Shown here: positions 43,871-54,342 of the stretch, in pieces
Position numbering within the stretch: the stretch's first letter is position 1
Layout of the letters: each line of letters starts with the position of its first letter
Assembly (NCBI GenBank): GCA_030848705.1
Contig: CM061243.1
Coordinates: 113,546,674 to 113,610,673, forward strand
Direction: 5' to 3'
DNA from: Heracleum sosnowskyi
Lineage: Eukaryota; Streptophyta; Magnoliopsida; Apiales; Apiaceae
DNA: 64,000 nucleotides
Notes under the pieces: model-generated
Databases searched by the model: none
What the model was told of the DNA's origin: nothing
Seen by the model: the letters and a program-made list of their open reading frames with translations, nothing else
Translations under genes and position numbers: made by a program

Positions 43871-44533
43871 TGATATGGACAGAAAAGTAATTATAGAAAT
43901 ATAATTGCTGATTCTTTGGAAAGACCAAATATTTAAGGCCTAAAATCCTGATTATTTATTAATTACGAAATTAATAAATAAGAAAAATATACAGCTCATT
44001 AAAAGAGTCCAAAATATGGTAAATTTCTCAAAGAAAGATCCAGAATCCCAATTAATGAGTCATAGCCTTTATCAACAAGGAAAAGACTTCTCTAGCAAGA
44101 AATACGATGTTTATCCATTATCAATAAGGAGACTTATTCGCTAAGTCTCCTAAACATACCATAAATACCAGGCTCCAGACACCTATATAAGGACCCTGAT
44201 CCTACAATCAGAACTACGTTTTGGGCACAGCTCCATACGTCACAACGCCTCGAAGGCGCAACAAACCATAAAGGCACCCCTAGAACTACGTTTTAGACTT
44301 CATCCTCGAATAAGGACATACAAGTCACTACGTCCTTGGTGTGCCCCTGCCACCATAGCCCCGAGGGCAACACCAAGAACTACGTTAATTTGGCTTGATT
44401 CTCAGTAATAATTGAGATACGTAGGCATCTTGTGAGGACCGATTTAGTCTCGAAACACAAGTGCAGCCATTAAAGCTCGAAGCTCATTAAACCTTAACAT
44501 TAAATTCACAAGCACGTTTTTTAATCCACAACA
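43871..44533 (+). repeat. 3' LTR of Tat element
   Basis: 663 bp, matches 36140-36801 with about ten small differences, ending AATCCACAACA before ATTAC. Confidence 0.95.
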
Positions 44534-45000
44534 ATTACATTTTTCAAATAAAACATAGAACCTATTCAATTTTTCCTTACTAAAACCTCTTATTTTTCAA
44601 AAATATCACAAAAAAATCTTACTTATTTATTTTAAAATCTATTTTAATACTTTTTATTATTTAAAAAAGTGTACCTATTTTAACATGTCTACTTATTTAC
44701 TTAAAAATGTAATTAATAAAATATTAAAATGTAACTAATAAAATAACAATTATTAGCTGGTCGGTACAATTTTTTGGTATTTTGTGTTTTTAATTGATTA
44801 CCCATAGTTATTTAAAAAAAATATTATTGAATAATAACATTACCTATTTATTATAACCAATTATTTTCCATGTTTTTCCTAACAAAATCTCCTCTCTTTT
44901 TTTCAAAAATATCACGTACAATTACTCTTTTCAACTAAAACATGTTATCTTTCCTATCTAACTAAACCCCTCATTTTTCAAAAATATGACAAATCCTTAA
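44534..45000. repeat. Helitron-type internal repeats
   Basis: Blocks with TTTTTCAAAAATATCAC, CAATTAC and AAAACATGTTATCTTTCC recur (44590, 44905, 44990). They are the reverse complement of the blocks at 10950-11530 and 13170-13640. They continue the sequence interrupted at 36139 by the Tat element. Confidence 0.6.
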
Positions 45001-45602
45001 TTTTTTTTTTTGAAAACTCAAGGATTCATTAATATAACAGGGACAAAGCCCATTACATAAATTGGTACTAAGCCCTTACATCAGATGGGCCTAGCCCATG
45101 ACTTCAAACAATCCAAAAGAAAGACCCTTCCACTGTATATCATTTTGAGACCAAATCACAACCAGTTGAAAATGGTTGAGAAATGAAATAGAAGAGACTT
45201 AAATAAAGAAGCCAAACGACAAACTAACAACAACTACTAAACCAGGACTTCAAATTAAAAATAACTTAACAGACTTAAAATAGAATCCGGACTTAAACTT
45301 GATGGCCCATGTCATTCATGCCAATGCATTCCACCAACTGCATGCCCTTATCATCTTCTGCATCATAATTATCCATTTCATCAGCCTCATGCATTTTCCC
45401 AGCTAGATATTCTTCTTCTGATATTTCCTCAAACTCCTTTGCAGTGGCGCCCAACCCCATGTCATACTTCCAGAATTCTCTGACCTCCCAAATGATCGAC
45501 GAAACACCATCAGCCTGAATATGTTAACAGCTCCATGCAGATCTTTTTCCTCTGATTGAGTTGCTGAATAACCCTAATATGATTCTGAATTGCATTTCCA
45601 TT

Positions 45603-45844
45603 TCACCTACACTCTCTCGGAGCTTCTTGATTGTCTGTCTCCATCATCACTTTGTTTTCACGCTCATAGAAGGCACTCCTAAGACATGCTAGCATGGCCC
45701 AGTGTTCATTACCCCTGATAGTTAGATTCTGAATGGTACCAGAGACCATCTTCACTATTCTACCAGTATCATCCCTGATAACTATTCCCATTCCAGAATC
45801 ATTCCCATTCGAAAGAGCCTCATTCAAAATAAATGCATGCACAT
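45603..45844 (-). pseudogene. LINE RNase H domain fragment
   Basis: Reads GMGIVIRDDTGRIVKMVSG, NEHWAMLACLRSAF and MMETDNQEA, the order of a plant RVT_3-type RNase H. The expected first Asp (usually VNVDA) is His (VNVHA), and the frame ends soon after METDNQEA, so it is non-functional. The domain is cut by the TRIM between Val-Asn-Val and His-Ala-Phe. Confidence 0.75.
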
Positions 45845-46544
45845 TGTAACACCCCAGTCCCACATCAAGTAGATTTGGGACTTCTGTTCAATTTATAAGA
45901 CAAAGTACTACTATCAATAAGCACCAACAAATCATGATCTTTTGGGGGCCTGTGGTGGGCTTGTGGACTACCCAAGTTGGCTGCAGTTGGGTAGTAGGCT
46001 TTTGCTATTTCAGACTCATGATCGGGACTTGACCCGGTTTTTGATAAAAGACTCAGGATTTGACACAGGTAGACTCAGGATTTGACACAGGTCGTCACAT
46101 ATGGTATCAGAGTCGACTCTCGAAAGCTTGTTAACGCAAGTTGCCGAAAGTGGAGACACGAAGGCTGGTGGTATTATCCCACAATGGATAGAGGGCCGGA
46201 TGTGGGGACACGAAGCCAACCGGTATTATCCCACAATGGCTAGAGAGGAACGATCCGGACCTATGGGATATCCATTCAGGGCTTACGAGGATGTCAGGAG
46301 TTTAAATGAGGGAGTTTGTAACACCCCAGTCCCACATCAAGTGGATTTGAGACTTTTGTTCAGTTTATAAGACAAATAACTATTACTCACCAACAAATCA
46401 TGATCTTTTGGGGGCCTGTGGTGGGCTTGTGGACTATCCAAGTTGGCTGCATTTGGGCCAGTAGGCTTCTGCTATTTCGAACTTGTGATCGGGACTTGAC
46501 CCAGTTTTCGATAAAAGACTCAGGATTTGACCCGGGTCATCACA
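45845..46544 (+). mobile_element. TRIM (terminal-repeat retrotransposon in miniature), 700 bp
   Basis: Terminal repeats 45845-46099 and 46317-46544 both start TGTAACACCCCAGTCC and end GTCACA/ATCACA. The PBS TGGTATCAGAGTC at 46102 follows TA after the 5' repeat (initiator tRNA-Met type). The purine-rich AAATGAGGGAGTT precedes the 3' repeat. TSD CACAT on both sides (45840-45844, 46545-46549). The 5' repeat is longer because GACTCAGGATTTGACACAGG is duplicated. No coding capacity. Confidence 0.93.
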
Positions 46545-46694
46545 CACATTCACCTTAACGAAATCCTTTTTGAAAAATTCCATGTTTTTACCATTTTATT
46601 GAGAAAGAAAAGTAGAAGTAAAGCTGTAAAAAAGGGATTTTGCGTGAGAATAAAACTGAGGAGTGGATGATATCTAAAGAGGATTAGAACTAGG

Positions 46695-47365
46695 ATGTAT
46701 AGCTTGGCTGCACATTTCTCCAAGAGAATTTTAGACCCAAATTCAGCTAACCCCCATTCTACACCATACACTCAACCTAGGTTCTCTAGACTTCCCAAAG
46801 TACAAAGACAAGCCTTGCAAGAATCCATAAAAAGATCCCTAGAAACTGATGTTGGTGGTAGTACTGAGAGCCAAGAAGGAGTTCCTTCACCCAGTGCAAC
46901 AAATAAGGAAGGTAGTCAAACAGAACCCACAGTGGTTCCTCCCGAGCCTAAGAAGAAGAGAGCTAAGAGGGCAAAAACCACTGTCAACCACCCTGCAGTC
47001 TCCCAAAAGACTGTAGAGGAACATAGGGTAGTAAACACCTCCCTAGATGTTCCTTCTCAACAAGGGACATCTATTGAAATTGGCCTGTCTCCCAAGGCAC
47101 CTTGTACAAAGTCTACACAACCTCATGTTCCAACTCATGAGGAGCCTCCACTTACAGAAACACACTTGGAGTCAGGACACAGTGAGGATTTCACTTCCCA
47201 AATTGATGATTCACAAGTTCCATCTGTGGACCAGCCATTATTCTCTTCTCCACTTTCACCTTCTTCCTTCCCTACTCATTCATTTGTTTCTTCTCCACAA
47301 CCTAGAGAGGGGGACAGTCCCAACCCTTCAGGTTTTGATCATCCATCTCTAATCATGGATGAGCC
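46695..47365 (+). pseudogene. Second ORF of a Sirevirus-like element C, left part
   Basis: Ser/Pro/Thr/Glu/Gln-rich with a basic patch (EPKKKRAKRAKTTVN), similar in style to the low-complexity middle of the ORF at 4041-8246 (shared features such as VPSQQGT versus SSQQGT). It has no recognised domain. The frame is cut at 47365 by the hAT element and resumes at 57714 in phase once one copy of GATGAGCC is removed. Assignment to a Sirevirus is inference from composition and from the neighbouring elements. Confidence 0.55.
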
Positions 47366-47379
47366 TAGACCTGGCAAAA

Positions 47380-47730
47380 TGGGTCTGGAACCGAAAAACC
47401 GAACCGAAATTCATGGAACCGAGATCCGATTTTGTATCCAAATTATATAATCCGAAATTTAACCGAATCCGAAACAATCCGATCCAAACCGAAATATGAA
47501 TCAGTTAGTTAAACCCAAAAATGATCCGAAAATCGATTTTATCCGACCCGAAATTTACCCAAACCGATAATTTAACCGAAAGTAATCCGAAATAATATAT
47601 CCGATTGTGACCCATAACCAATTGGACCCGAATAAAAAATTATCCGAACCAAATAGGACTCGAAATACTGTATCCGATATAAATCCGAAACTGAAAGTAA
47701 CCGAACCAAAAAAGATCCGATAAATTATAA
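47380..47730 (+). repeat. Left subterminal ATCCGAA repeats of hAT
   Basis: ATCCGA, CCGAAA and AACCGAA words occur every 8-20 bp next to the left inverted repeat. Such clusters are usually transposase-binding sites (known for plant hAT; not shown here). Confidence 0.75.
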
Positions 47731-48744
47731 TGTGGAAATTAATTTTTGCTTGACCTTTGTTTAGTATTGTCAGTTTTGATATTTTTTTATATGATATATA
47801 TTTCTTGCCTCTAAACATCGGTTACCATTTTTTGAACATAACATTTTGTTTAGTCACTGATAATTGTTGCAGATATAATATAACTTAACCTGTATAGTTT
47901 AATTATCTAATAAGTTTATTGTCTATGTAAGTTGTTAACTTGATCCTTGATTGTACTAATTAAAAATTATATACATATATATAATCAACGACCTAAAAGG
48001 CTATCCTAAAGTTCAAAAGTTTATTTAAAAAAATGTGGTATGGTAAAAAAGAATATTAAAAATATGCTATTTGTTTTATGAGAAATTTGCAAAAATGTAT
48101 CATGGCATAATCATTTTATAAGAAATTTGTTAAATAATAAACATTGAATAATAAGTAATAACCGCTTGAATATCCTTGAGAATCAATTATCCTTTTATTT
48201 CTTCACAAAACATCAATAGATACCTCACTTGTATTGTATATTCGACAATTATGTTCATCACTTGTACAATGGAATCATGAGTCAGACAACATGTTTTTTA
48301 AATTTATTGGCTTGAATCTGCGAATACACATTTTAAGTGAATACAATACATATCTGCTAAATTTAAAACTTTTATTATACAAAAACATACTTTAACAAAC
48401 TAGGCAACAAAATAAAGATTATACAAAAACATACTTTAACAAATTAGGCAACAGAAAGAAGTTTCCCGAGCTAGATATTAAAACAATCAATAAAAATAAT
48501 TTGGTTTAGCAGATATGGTATAAAAACAATCAATAAAAACAATCAATAAAAACAATCAATAAAAGCTTAGTTAAAGTCTTTGCGGTCGTCTATATAAACT
48601 TGAGCAATGTTGATTAAACAAATTATTTCTTGCCTATATGAGTAATCTGCTAAACCAATGTTTAGTATTGAAGATTGGTATGTGCAGATTGGTATGCGCA
48701 GATTGGTATGCGCTGCTTCTCTTGTCAGCCGCAGATTTTTCTTG
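47731..48744. other. hAT interior, AT-rich, no gene
   Basis: Includes a 47-bp direct repeat (48374 and 48421, TTATACAAAAACATACTTTA) and a short array of AACAATCAATAAA units (about 48482-48565). Confidence 0.5.
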
Positions 48745-48985
48745 CTCCTATGTCAAAGCCTGCCTTTTCCCATTACTTCTTGAACCAAGATCATTAATAC
48801 CGAGCCCAGCAGAAACAACTTCTGCTTCTAAAGCATCTAGATCCAGCTTATCTTTCTTCCTCAATGATTTCTTTTTCTTAGGCTTTTTAAATCGGACCAG
48901 TATAGTGATCTGATGATGTTTTTGGAGAAGAATCAGCATCTTCAAAATGACTTGCTATTGAAACACCCTCAATTCGTCTCCGAAA
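48745..48985 (-). pseudogene. Captured SART-1/DOT2-like exon fragment
   Basis: After TTTACAG on the minus strand it reads FRRRIEGVSIASHFEDADSS, then in a shifted frame RFKKPKKKKSLRKKDKLDL, DALEAEVVSAGLGINDLGSR. This matches my memory of the plant SART-1 family (DOT2/MDF), a U4/U6.U5 tri-snRNP splicing protein: basic KKSLRKK, then LDALEAEA...GLGVGDLGSR. The frameshift makes it non-functional. Confidence 0.75.
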
Positions 48986-49062
48986 CTGTAAATTCATAAG
49001 GTGAACTTTACTGAAATGCTACTCAACCCATACATAAATTACAAAGCTAATAATAGAGGTAC

Positions 49063-49115
49063 CTCATCAAGTTTCTTTTTTGTTTCTCCGCCAAAACGTC
49101 CAGCTGCATCCAATA
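49063..49115 (-). pseudogene. Captured SART-1/DOT2-like exon fragment
   Basis: Minus strand, reads AAGRFGGETKKKLDE before GTACCT, a consensus-like donor. SART-1 proteins have GRF-GE-EKKLEE at the matching place, just before the RRR-I segment found in the next exon. Confidence 0.6.
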
Positions 49116-49949
49116 TAATATAAACTGTATTCACGTTTTCAATTTAGAGTAATTTGGTGACGATACATCTCAAGTGCACTACCAATAAATTCAGGGTCTC
49201 AAGTTTACCACTAAATATAAAGAAAGTACACTCCACTAAAAAGTAGACGGAAACAAATATAAAAGTTCACCAGCTAGCAAAAATTTCAGAGTCAGCATGG
49301 ACATTAGACAATTATGTGCCGAGTACGTGGCTAGTGTAATAAATATAATAATAAGAACACTTCAGCATCTTCTACTTCAATTATAGATAACCACGCATAT
49401 AATCATAGATTCATACACATAATCAGTGAATCACAAGTAACATATATATACATAAGACTTCTTCTGGATGTACGTCAAACACTCAAACCTTTCAATCAAA
49501 TGAAGGTATAAAAAAATTGCAGTGTTCATCCATATTCTAAACCCAGAAAACAAGACCATATCTTTCATAATCAAAACTTAAGAAAATGTTGGATGAAGAG
49601 GCTCCTTACCCTCAACCAGTTGATTACTACAAATACAAATCACAACCCCAACAAACTGAAGTCACGAATTCATCTTATAACAATATGAGTCAACCTTAAA
49701 CAATCTTGCCACCAACAGACCATGATTCTTAGTGACAGCAGCGGCAGAGATGAAAAAACCCAGACTAGCTAAAACATGGTTCCAAGAAGAAATTTGAACT
49801 GATGATTATTATTGATATGTGGGTTGTTTTGTATTAAATACTTTCATTAACACATCAGGCTCCAGTTCGTTGTCTAGTGAAATTCTTGCCCAGTGCTAGA
49901 CGAATTATTTTAAAAAATTTACAAAAAAAAAGGAGTAGAAATTTTTATA

Positions 49950-50050
49950 CTACTTATCCTCATAAGTCCCTGGTTTCCTCTTTGCAGCCTTATAAGCATC
50001 ATCCCTCTGCTTCTGTTCACCAATTTCCACATTTTCAAGTATATCAACAT
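49950..50050 (-). pseudogene. Captured SART-1/DOT2-like exon
   Basis: Minus strand after TGTACCAG: VDILENVEIGEQKQRDDAYK then AAKRKPGTYEDK and a TAG. It matches the conserved SART-1 stretch D-LENVEIGEQK-RD-AYKAAK. Bounded by a clear acceptor; the downstream boundary is lost. Confidence 0.85.
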
Positions 50051-50131
50051 CTGGTACAGACAACTCAATGTTATGACAGGATAACTGAACATAAAAATAA
50101 ATAAGGCATAGAACGAGGCTAAAGAGGTCAC

Positions 50132-50245
50132 CTTCATTAATGTCTCCATTAGCAAGTATGCTCTGATCTTTGAGTGTCAAAACAACTGCTCCACCTTCCA
50201 TCACTTTATCAAGCCTGTGAAGAACTTTAACGCACGACAAATCAT
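50132..50245 (-). pseudogene. Captured SART-1/DOT2-like exon
   Basis: Minus strand between TTTTAATAG and GTGACC: DLSCVKVLHRLDKVMEGGAV then VLTLKDQSILANGDINE. The words GGAVVLTLKDQSIL and GD(I/V)N(E/D) are the best-conserved part of plant SART-1. It is spliced in phase with 49950-50050. Confidence 0.88.
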
Positions 50246-50250
50246 CTATT

Positions 50251-51062
50251 AAAAGATGATCGAAACACGAGTCAGTTACAATTTACTAGCGCATTGTAAT
50301 CATTATCGTTAAAAGCCCAAGTTTGACACATAGTCAAACCCATCTTTGCACCAGCCTGCAACATAGCTTTAATTCTATACTTACTATATTCATATTTCAG
50401 ACCTGACTGACACAGAATACAAAGTAACAGTGCACTTGAAATGGCCAACAACAAAACAAACAGAAATTTAATACTGTTTATCAAACATCTAACACAACCT
50501 AACAATAACTTGCAGAAAACTTGACTTGATGCAGTTGTGATTTCAAATCCAGGCTTAAAAATGCCACCTAGAACCATTAAAAAATGCCAAAATCCTAAAA
50601 TCAAGTAGGAACCTTGGAACTGTTTGTTTCTTAATAAATGAGAATTAGTAGCTCGTAAAACTGTAATACCAATACCATAAAAGAAATTTAATACTGTTTA
50701 TCAAACATCTAACACAACTTAACAATAACTCTACGTCTACGAGACTGATTTTTAAGAAGCCGAAAAGACGATCTACTGTGAACGTTCGCTGCGACGTATT
50801 GAAACCCATGATCTGCAATAAAAAATATGAATATCAATATATTTATACCTGCTAGAAAAGAAATATTTATGAAAAGGTGGTGGAACAATAAGAAATATGC
50901 TTTCAGACCAGACTGTTATTATAAAAGTAGGGGCAGGGAGTCATCAAGCTATCAGTAAAGTTAAAGATTCATATTCCTGACAAATATTTAGAACAATAGA
51001 CTAAAACACAATTGTACAATTTCATAAATCTGACAGACCTCGATGTAGCTAATCCACCAAAT
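50251..51062. other. hAT interior with a 47-bp direct repeat
   Basis: GAAATTTAATACTGTTTATC begins two copies at about 50464 and 50688. No recognisable exon; probably intron remnants of the captured gene or transposon spacer. Confidence 0.5.
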
Positions 51063-51124
51063 TCATCCCTTTGTAGCCCATTCCACTTCACAACCAATGC
51101 ATTCTTCGTCATCCATTTCTTGAA
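51063..51124 (-). CDS. hAT transposase, last exon
   Basis: Minus strand after TTTGTATAG. It encodes QEMDDEECIGCEVEWATKG then TGA, an acidic tail as in related plant hAT transposases. Joins in phase to the exon at 51212-51515. Confidence 0.6.
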
Positions 51125-51211
51125 CTATACAAAAACAAGTGATATGATAAAGATAAAAGAGTTAGTGTGTCAATAAGATTAATAAAATTATTTATATTTT
51201 TAAATACACAC

Positions 51212-51515
51212 CTTCATAACCATGTAGCCAACTACGAGTAGTGATGAGAACCTCCACATTTTCCGGAAGGTAAGAACTTCTCCATTTGTTCAAAATCCTT
51301 CCACCAATACTAAAGGAAGACTCTGAAGCAACTGTTGTTAATGGCACACTTAAAATATCCCTGGCCATATAAGAAAGCTCGCCATACTTTGTTTCGTTTT
51401 TACCCCAAAAATCCAAAATATTTAACTCTTCGTCTCGATTAAGTCTAGGCTCCTCTAAGTAAAGGTCCAACTTAGACTTTGTGGAGACATCTGATGAATC
51501 TTCAGTGTCTAAATC
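51212..51515 (-). CDS. hAT transposase, C-terminal dimerisation exon
   Basis: Minus strand between TTTTTTCAG and GTGTGT. It encodes DLDTEDSSDVSTKSKLDLYL, then the hAT family dimerisation domain: ELNILDFWGKNETKYGELS, ARDILSVPLTTVASESSFS, GGRILNKWRSSYLPENVEV. All expected conserved residues of this domain are visible. Confidence 0.92.
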
Positions 51516-51615
51516 CTGAAAAAATTAAACTTAGTGATCATATTCTATTAGCAAAAGCAAATGTGTAATAAAATGAAGAAAAAAAGACATGAATTGACAT
51601 AACATAAGAACTTAC

Positions 51616-51873
51616 TGCAAGATTAAATTTAGGCCTCTTGGAAATTTTTGGGTTTGATGTACAAGAAGATGCTTCTGTTGAATTGTTACGCCCCTTTGGC
51701 ATGTACTCAACAAAGAGCTTCTTTAGCTTGAACATCACATTAGCAACCTCAACTATAGCATCTTGATCATTATATAATTTTCCAAAACAAAGCTTAAGGG
51801 ATTGTAACTTATATCGAGGATCAAGTATCAAAGCAAAGGCAAATAATGTGGTACTCTTGAACGTCATCAACAC
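51616..51873 (-). pseudogene. hAT transposase, middle segment after frameshift
   Basis: Reads KSTTLFAFALILDPRYKLQS, LKKLFVEYMPKG and ends at donor GTAAGT (51611-51615). LDPRYKL is a standard hAT motif. It overlaps the end of the preceding ORF in another frame. An extra base near 51860 breaks the transposase between NSGVDD and KSTTL. Confidence 0.85.
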
Positions 51874-53218
51874 CAGAATTTAACCAATATTTTTCAAACT
51901 TGTTTTTCATGCTTAATCCCATACAACTCAAATCGAGGTCTTCACTAGTTGATAATTCCCTTAAATGCATTGCTATCCTCCATACATTCTCGAAATACAA
52001 ATTAGCAGTGGGATAATCACTTCCAGAAAACAACTCGGTTATATCATAAAATGGTTCCAAAACATCTCGAATTTTTTGAACTTTTTCCCATTCATCTGAT
52101 TCAGGAAGATGCTTATACGCACTCTCAGCACGACTTAGTTCCACAAATGCTCTACGATATAAAATAGCCCTATCAAGCATCATATAAGAAGAATTCCACC
52201 TAGTTGCAACATCTAACCACAATCCCTTAGTCTCGGTAATCCTAACATTTTTTACAGCCACCGCAAATGATTGTTTTCTGGTTTCCGACCACTTCACATA
52301 CTTGACACTTTTTCTAATTTTTTCAACACTATGCTCAATGATCTTGATCCCATCTTTAACAATGAGGTTTAGGACATGGGCAGCACAACGGATATGAAAA
52401 AACTGACCGTTACATAACAATGAATCTTGACAATTAAGAGAGTCTCTCAAGTAATCTTGCATTTTATCATTACTCGAAGCATTATCCAATGTGATTGAAA
52501 ATTTTTTATGTTCAATGCCCCAATCTCGAATTAATGCATGCACAGTACTATACATAGCATATCCGGTGTGTGGAGATTCAATATGAATAAAATTCAAAAC
52601 CTTACTATTTAATCTCCAATTAGCATCCACAAAATGGGCAGTCAAGCACAAATAACCCTCAGTTTGACACGAAGTCCACATATCAGAAGTTAAACAGATC
52701 CTACCAGGCACAGTTTGAAGAATCTTAAATAGTTGATCTTTTAAAGTCTTATGTAATTTTAAGCAATCAGCTTTGGCTGTGTTCCTAGTAATAGACTGAA
52801 CCTCATGATTTAGATATGCATGAATTTCCCTATTTCCCTCGTGTTCAACCCATGAAAAAGCATATCCATGTCTTATAATTGCCCTCGACAATAATTCTCT
52901 AAAGCCAGTTTGAGTAAATTGTGAAATTTCCCCATTTGCTTTCAGAAACTCAAGATATGGTTTACATTTTTTCAGATGTTTATTCATGTTACTCGTACCG
53001 TTAACCGAGTTAGTAAGATAAGTTGCTTTCTTACAGTACTTGCATTGGGACCTCCTCAACTTGGGATCAACCTTTACTCCATCAATATCCACAAACGATT
53101 TCCAGCAACTGCTCCATCTCCTATCAGGCTTTTGCATGGTTTGTGAATGCGATGAATCACTACTAATATGAACCCCGTGCTCATCAACTTCATTATCACA
53201 AAGTTCTATCATCTGCAT
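51821..53218 (-). CDS. hAT transposase, N-terminal and catalytic part
   Basis: Minus-strand ORF of 465 codons starting MQMIELCDNEVDEHG. A BED-type zinc finger lies at about residues 35-85 (CKYCKKATYLTNS, MNKHLKKC). Catalytic-core motifs of the RNase H fold follow: RICLTSDMWTS (first Asp), ITLDNASSND (second Asp), RCAAHVLNLIVKDG, DVATRWNSSYMMLDRA. The last dozen residues (VQEYHIICLCFDT) come from the frameshift near 51860. The enzyme would cut and paste the element; this copy is probably inactive because of that single lesion. Confidence 0.93.
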   Translation of the reverse strand: MQMIELCDNEVDEHGVHISSDSSHSQTMQKPDRRWSSCWKSFVDIDGVKVDPKLRRSQCKYCKKATYLTNSVNGTSNMNKHLKKCKPYLEFLKANGEISQFTQTGFRELLSRAIIRHGYAFSWVEHEGNREIHAYLNHEVQSITRNTAKADCLKLHKTLKDQLFKILQTVPGRICLTSDMWTSCQTEGYLCLTAHFVDANWRLNSKVLNFIHIESPHTGYAMYSTVHALIRDWGIEHKKFSITLDNASSNDKMQDYLRDSLNCQDSLLCNGQFFHIRCAAHVLNLIVKDGIKIIEHSVEKIRKSVKYVKWSETRKQSFAVAVKNVRITETKGLWLDVATRWNSSYMMLDRAILYRRAFVELSRAESAYKHLPESDEWEKVQKIRDVLEPFYDITELFSGSDYPTANLYFENVWRIAMHLRELSTSEDLDLSCMGLSMKNKFEKYWLNSGVDDVQEYHIICLCFDT

Positions 53219-53785
53219 ACATCACATAACGGATTTTATATTTTTATATTTTAATTAAGTAATAGCATTTGCATTTTTATTTCAAAAATTGCATGTTGTA
53301 AATATATTTTCTTATTGTTATTAGAAGCTAAAAAAGAAAATTTCAATATTTTGGATGTCAAAAAATAATCCAATTTCAATTTTGGTGTTGCAGTATACTT
53401 ATAATGCAATACTTTCTCTCCGTTGCAGTAGATGACCAAAAGTGTTGCATTACATATCTAAGGCCACGCCCGCGGATGCAACGCCCGTTTCGTGTTGCAT
53501 TTTTGAAAATGAAGCTGAATGCAACGCTTTTTTGGTCAACGGCCACATTAAAAAAACATTGCATATGAGCACTTATGGCGTAGTGCCAACCCGTTGCAAA
53601 TGGATTTTAAATAAACTGAAATTTAGGATTTTACATAGCTAGTTTGTTGTAAAATTTGTTTAGATTTATAAATTTTAGAGAATTTGTCTTTTGTAAGTAT
53701 TGCCTTTTCCGCAGATTGGGAGGTGAAAAGGGAAATTTCAGTTTTTAATATTTAAGATAGAGATGCTGGATTTTGAATATGTTAT
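53219..53785. other. hAT interior with TGCAAC repeats
   Basis: Between 53390 and 53600 the words GTTGCA/TGCAAC recur about ten times in both orientations, beside a short G+C-rich stretch (CACGCCCGCGG). Possibly part of the 5' region of the transposase gene or an old DNA transposon end. Confidence 0.35.
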
Positions 53786-54330
53786 ATATATACTATTATA
53801 TTAAAGACGAAACATTGAAAGTTTTGTAGTCTGGTCAGTTTTTGTAGTCTGGTCACTCAATTCTCAACCGTTGGATCTTTAAAATCAATATAATATAAGC
53901 CGTCGGATAAAATACTAAAATATATTATATATAAATATAATATTTTTATAATTACTAATAACTATTTAATTACATTTTTTAGCTTCAACATATTATCTGT
54001 TTATATTTTCTAAATAAAACGACTAATCTTCAAAAAATAACACGAACACATTATTTATTTTATATTTTCAAACTTAAACAACTCATCTTATAAAAATAAT
54101 ATGTGCAACATATATATAGAAACATGATATAATTTTATATAATTATTAATAAAAAAATCAACTGCTTTTTTCAGCACATTACCAGTTTTGTATTTAAAGT
54201 ATTAAAGTAGTACTTTTAATTCTTTTTAAAAATGTATGATTTTCAGAAGTATTAAAATCTCAAAAAATTTAAAAGTAAATTTCAAAATTAATATTAAAGT
54301 CATCTATGTGTTGCACGGGTTATAGTCTTG
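53786..54330 (+). mobile_element. Short Helitron (about 545 bp)
   Basis: The 5' side reads TATATACTATTATATTAAAG then ACGAAAC, very close to the plant Helitron start TCTATACTATATTAAAGACG. The 3' end is GTTGCACGGGTTATAGTCTTG at 54330 (left arm of the hairpin decayed). Near its start GTAGTCTGGTCA is repeated twice. No coding sequence. Confidence 0.7.
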
Positions 54331-54342
54331 TATATATATATA

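Larger units (their letters stand above)
36140..44533 (+). mobile_element. Complete but defective Ty3/gypsy Tat-lineage element (8,394 bp)
   Basis: LTRs 36140-36801 and 43871-44533, PBS at 36804, gag, protease, RT, RNase H, an extra C-terminal RNase H, integrase, a 1.5-kb 3' region and PPT. Exact TSD ATTAC (36135-36139, 44534-44538). The extra RNase H (YFDGASKTKSSGAGLVL) after the ordinary one marks the Tat lineage. By eye the LTRs differ at about ten positions in 662, so it is older than the Athila copy. Coding lesions are numerous. Confidence 0.93.
45001..46690 (-). mobile_element. 5'-truncated LINE with RNase H, split by a TRIM
   Basis: Minus-strand poly(A) (plus-strand T tract 45001-45011) ends a roughly 600-bp 3' region. 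Before it lies a plant LINE-type RNase H. The ORF runs on the minus strand across 45840 and resumes right of the TRIM at 46550 (KDFVKVNV then HAFILNEALSNG). The 5' limit near 46690 is approximate. Truncation at the 5' end is typical of target-primed insertion. Confidence 0.7.
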
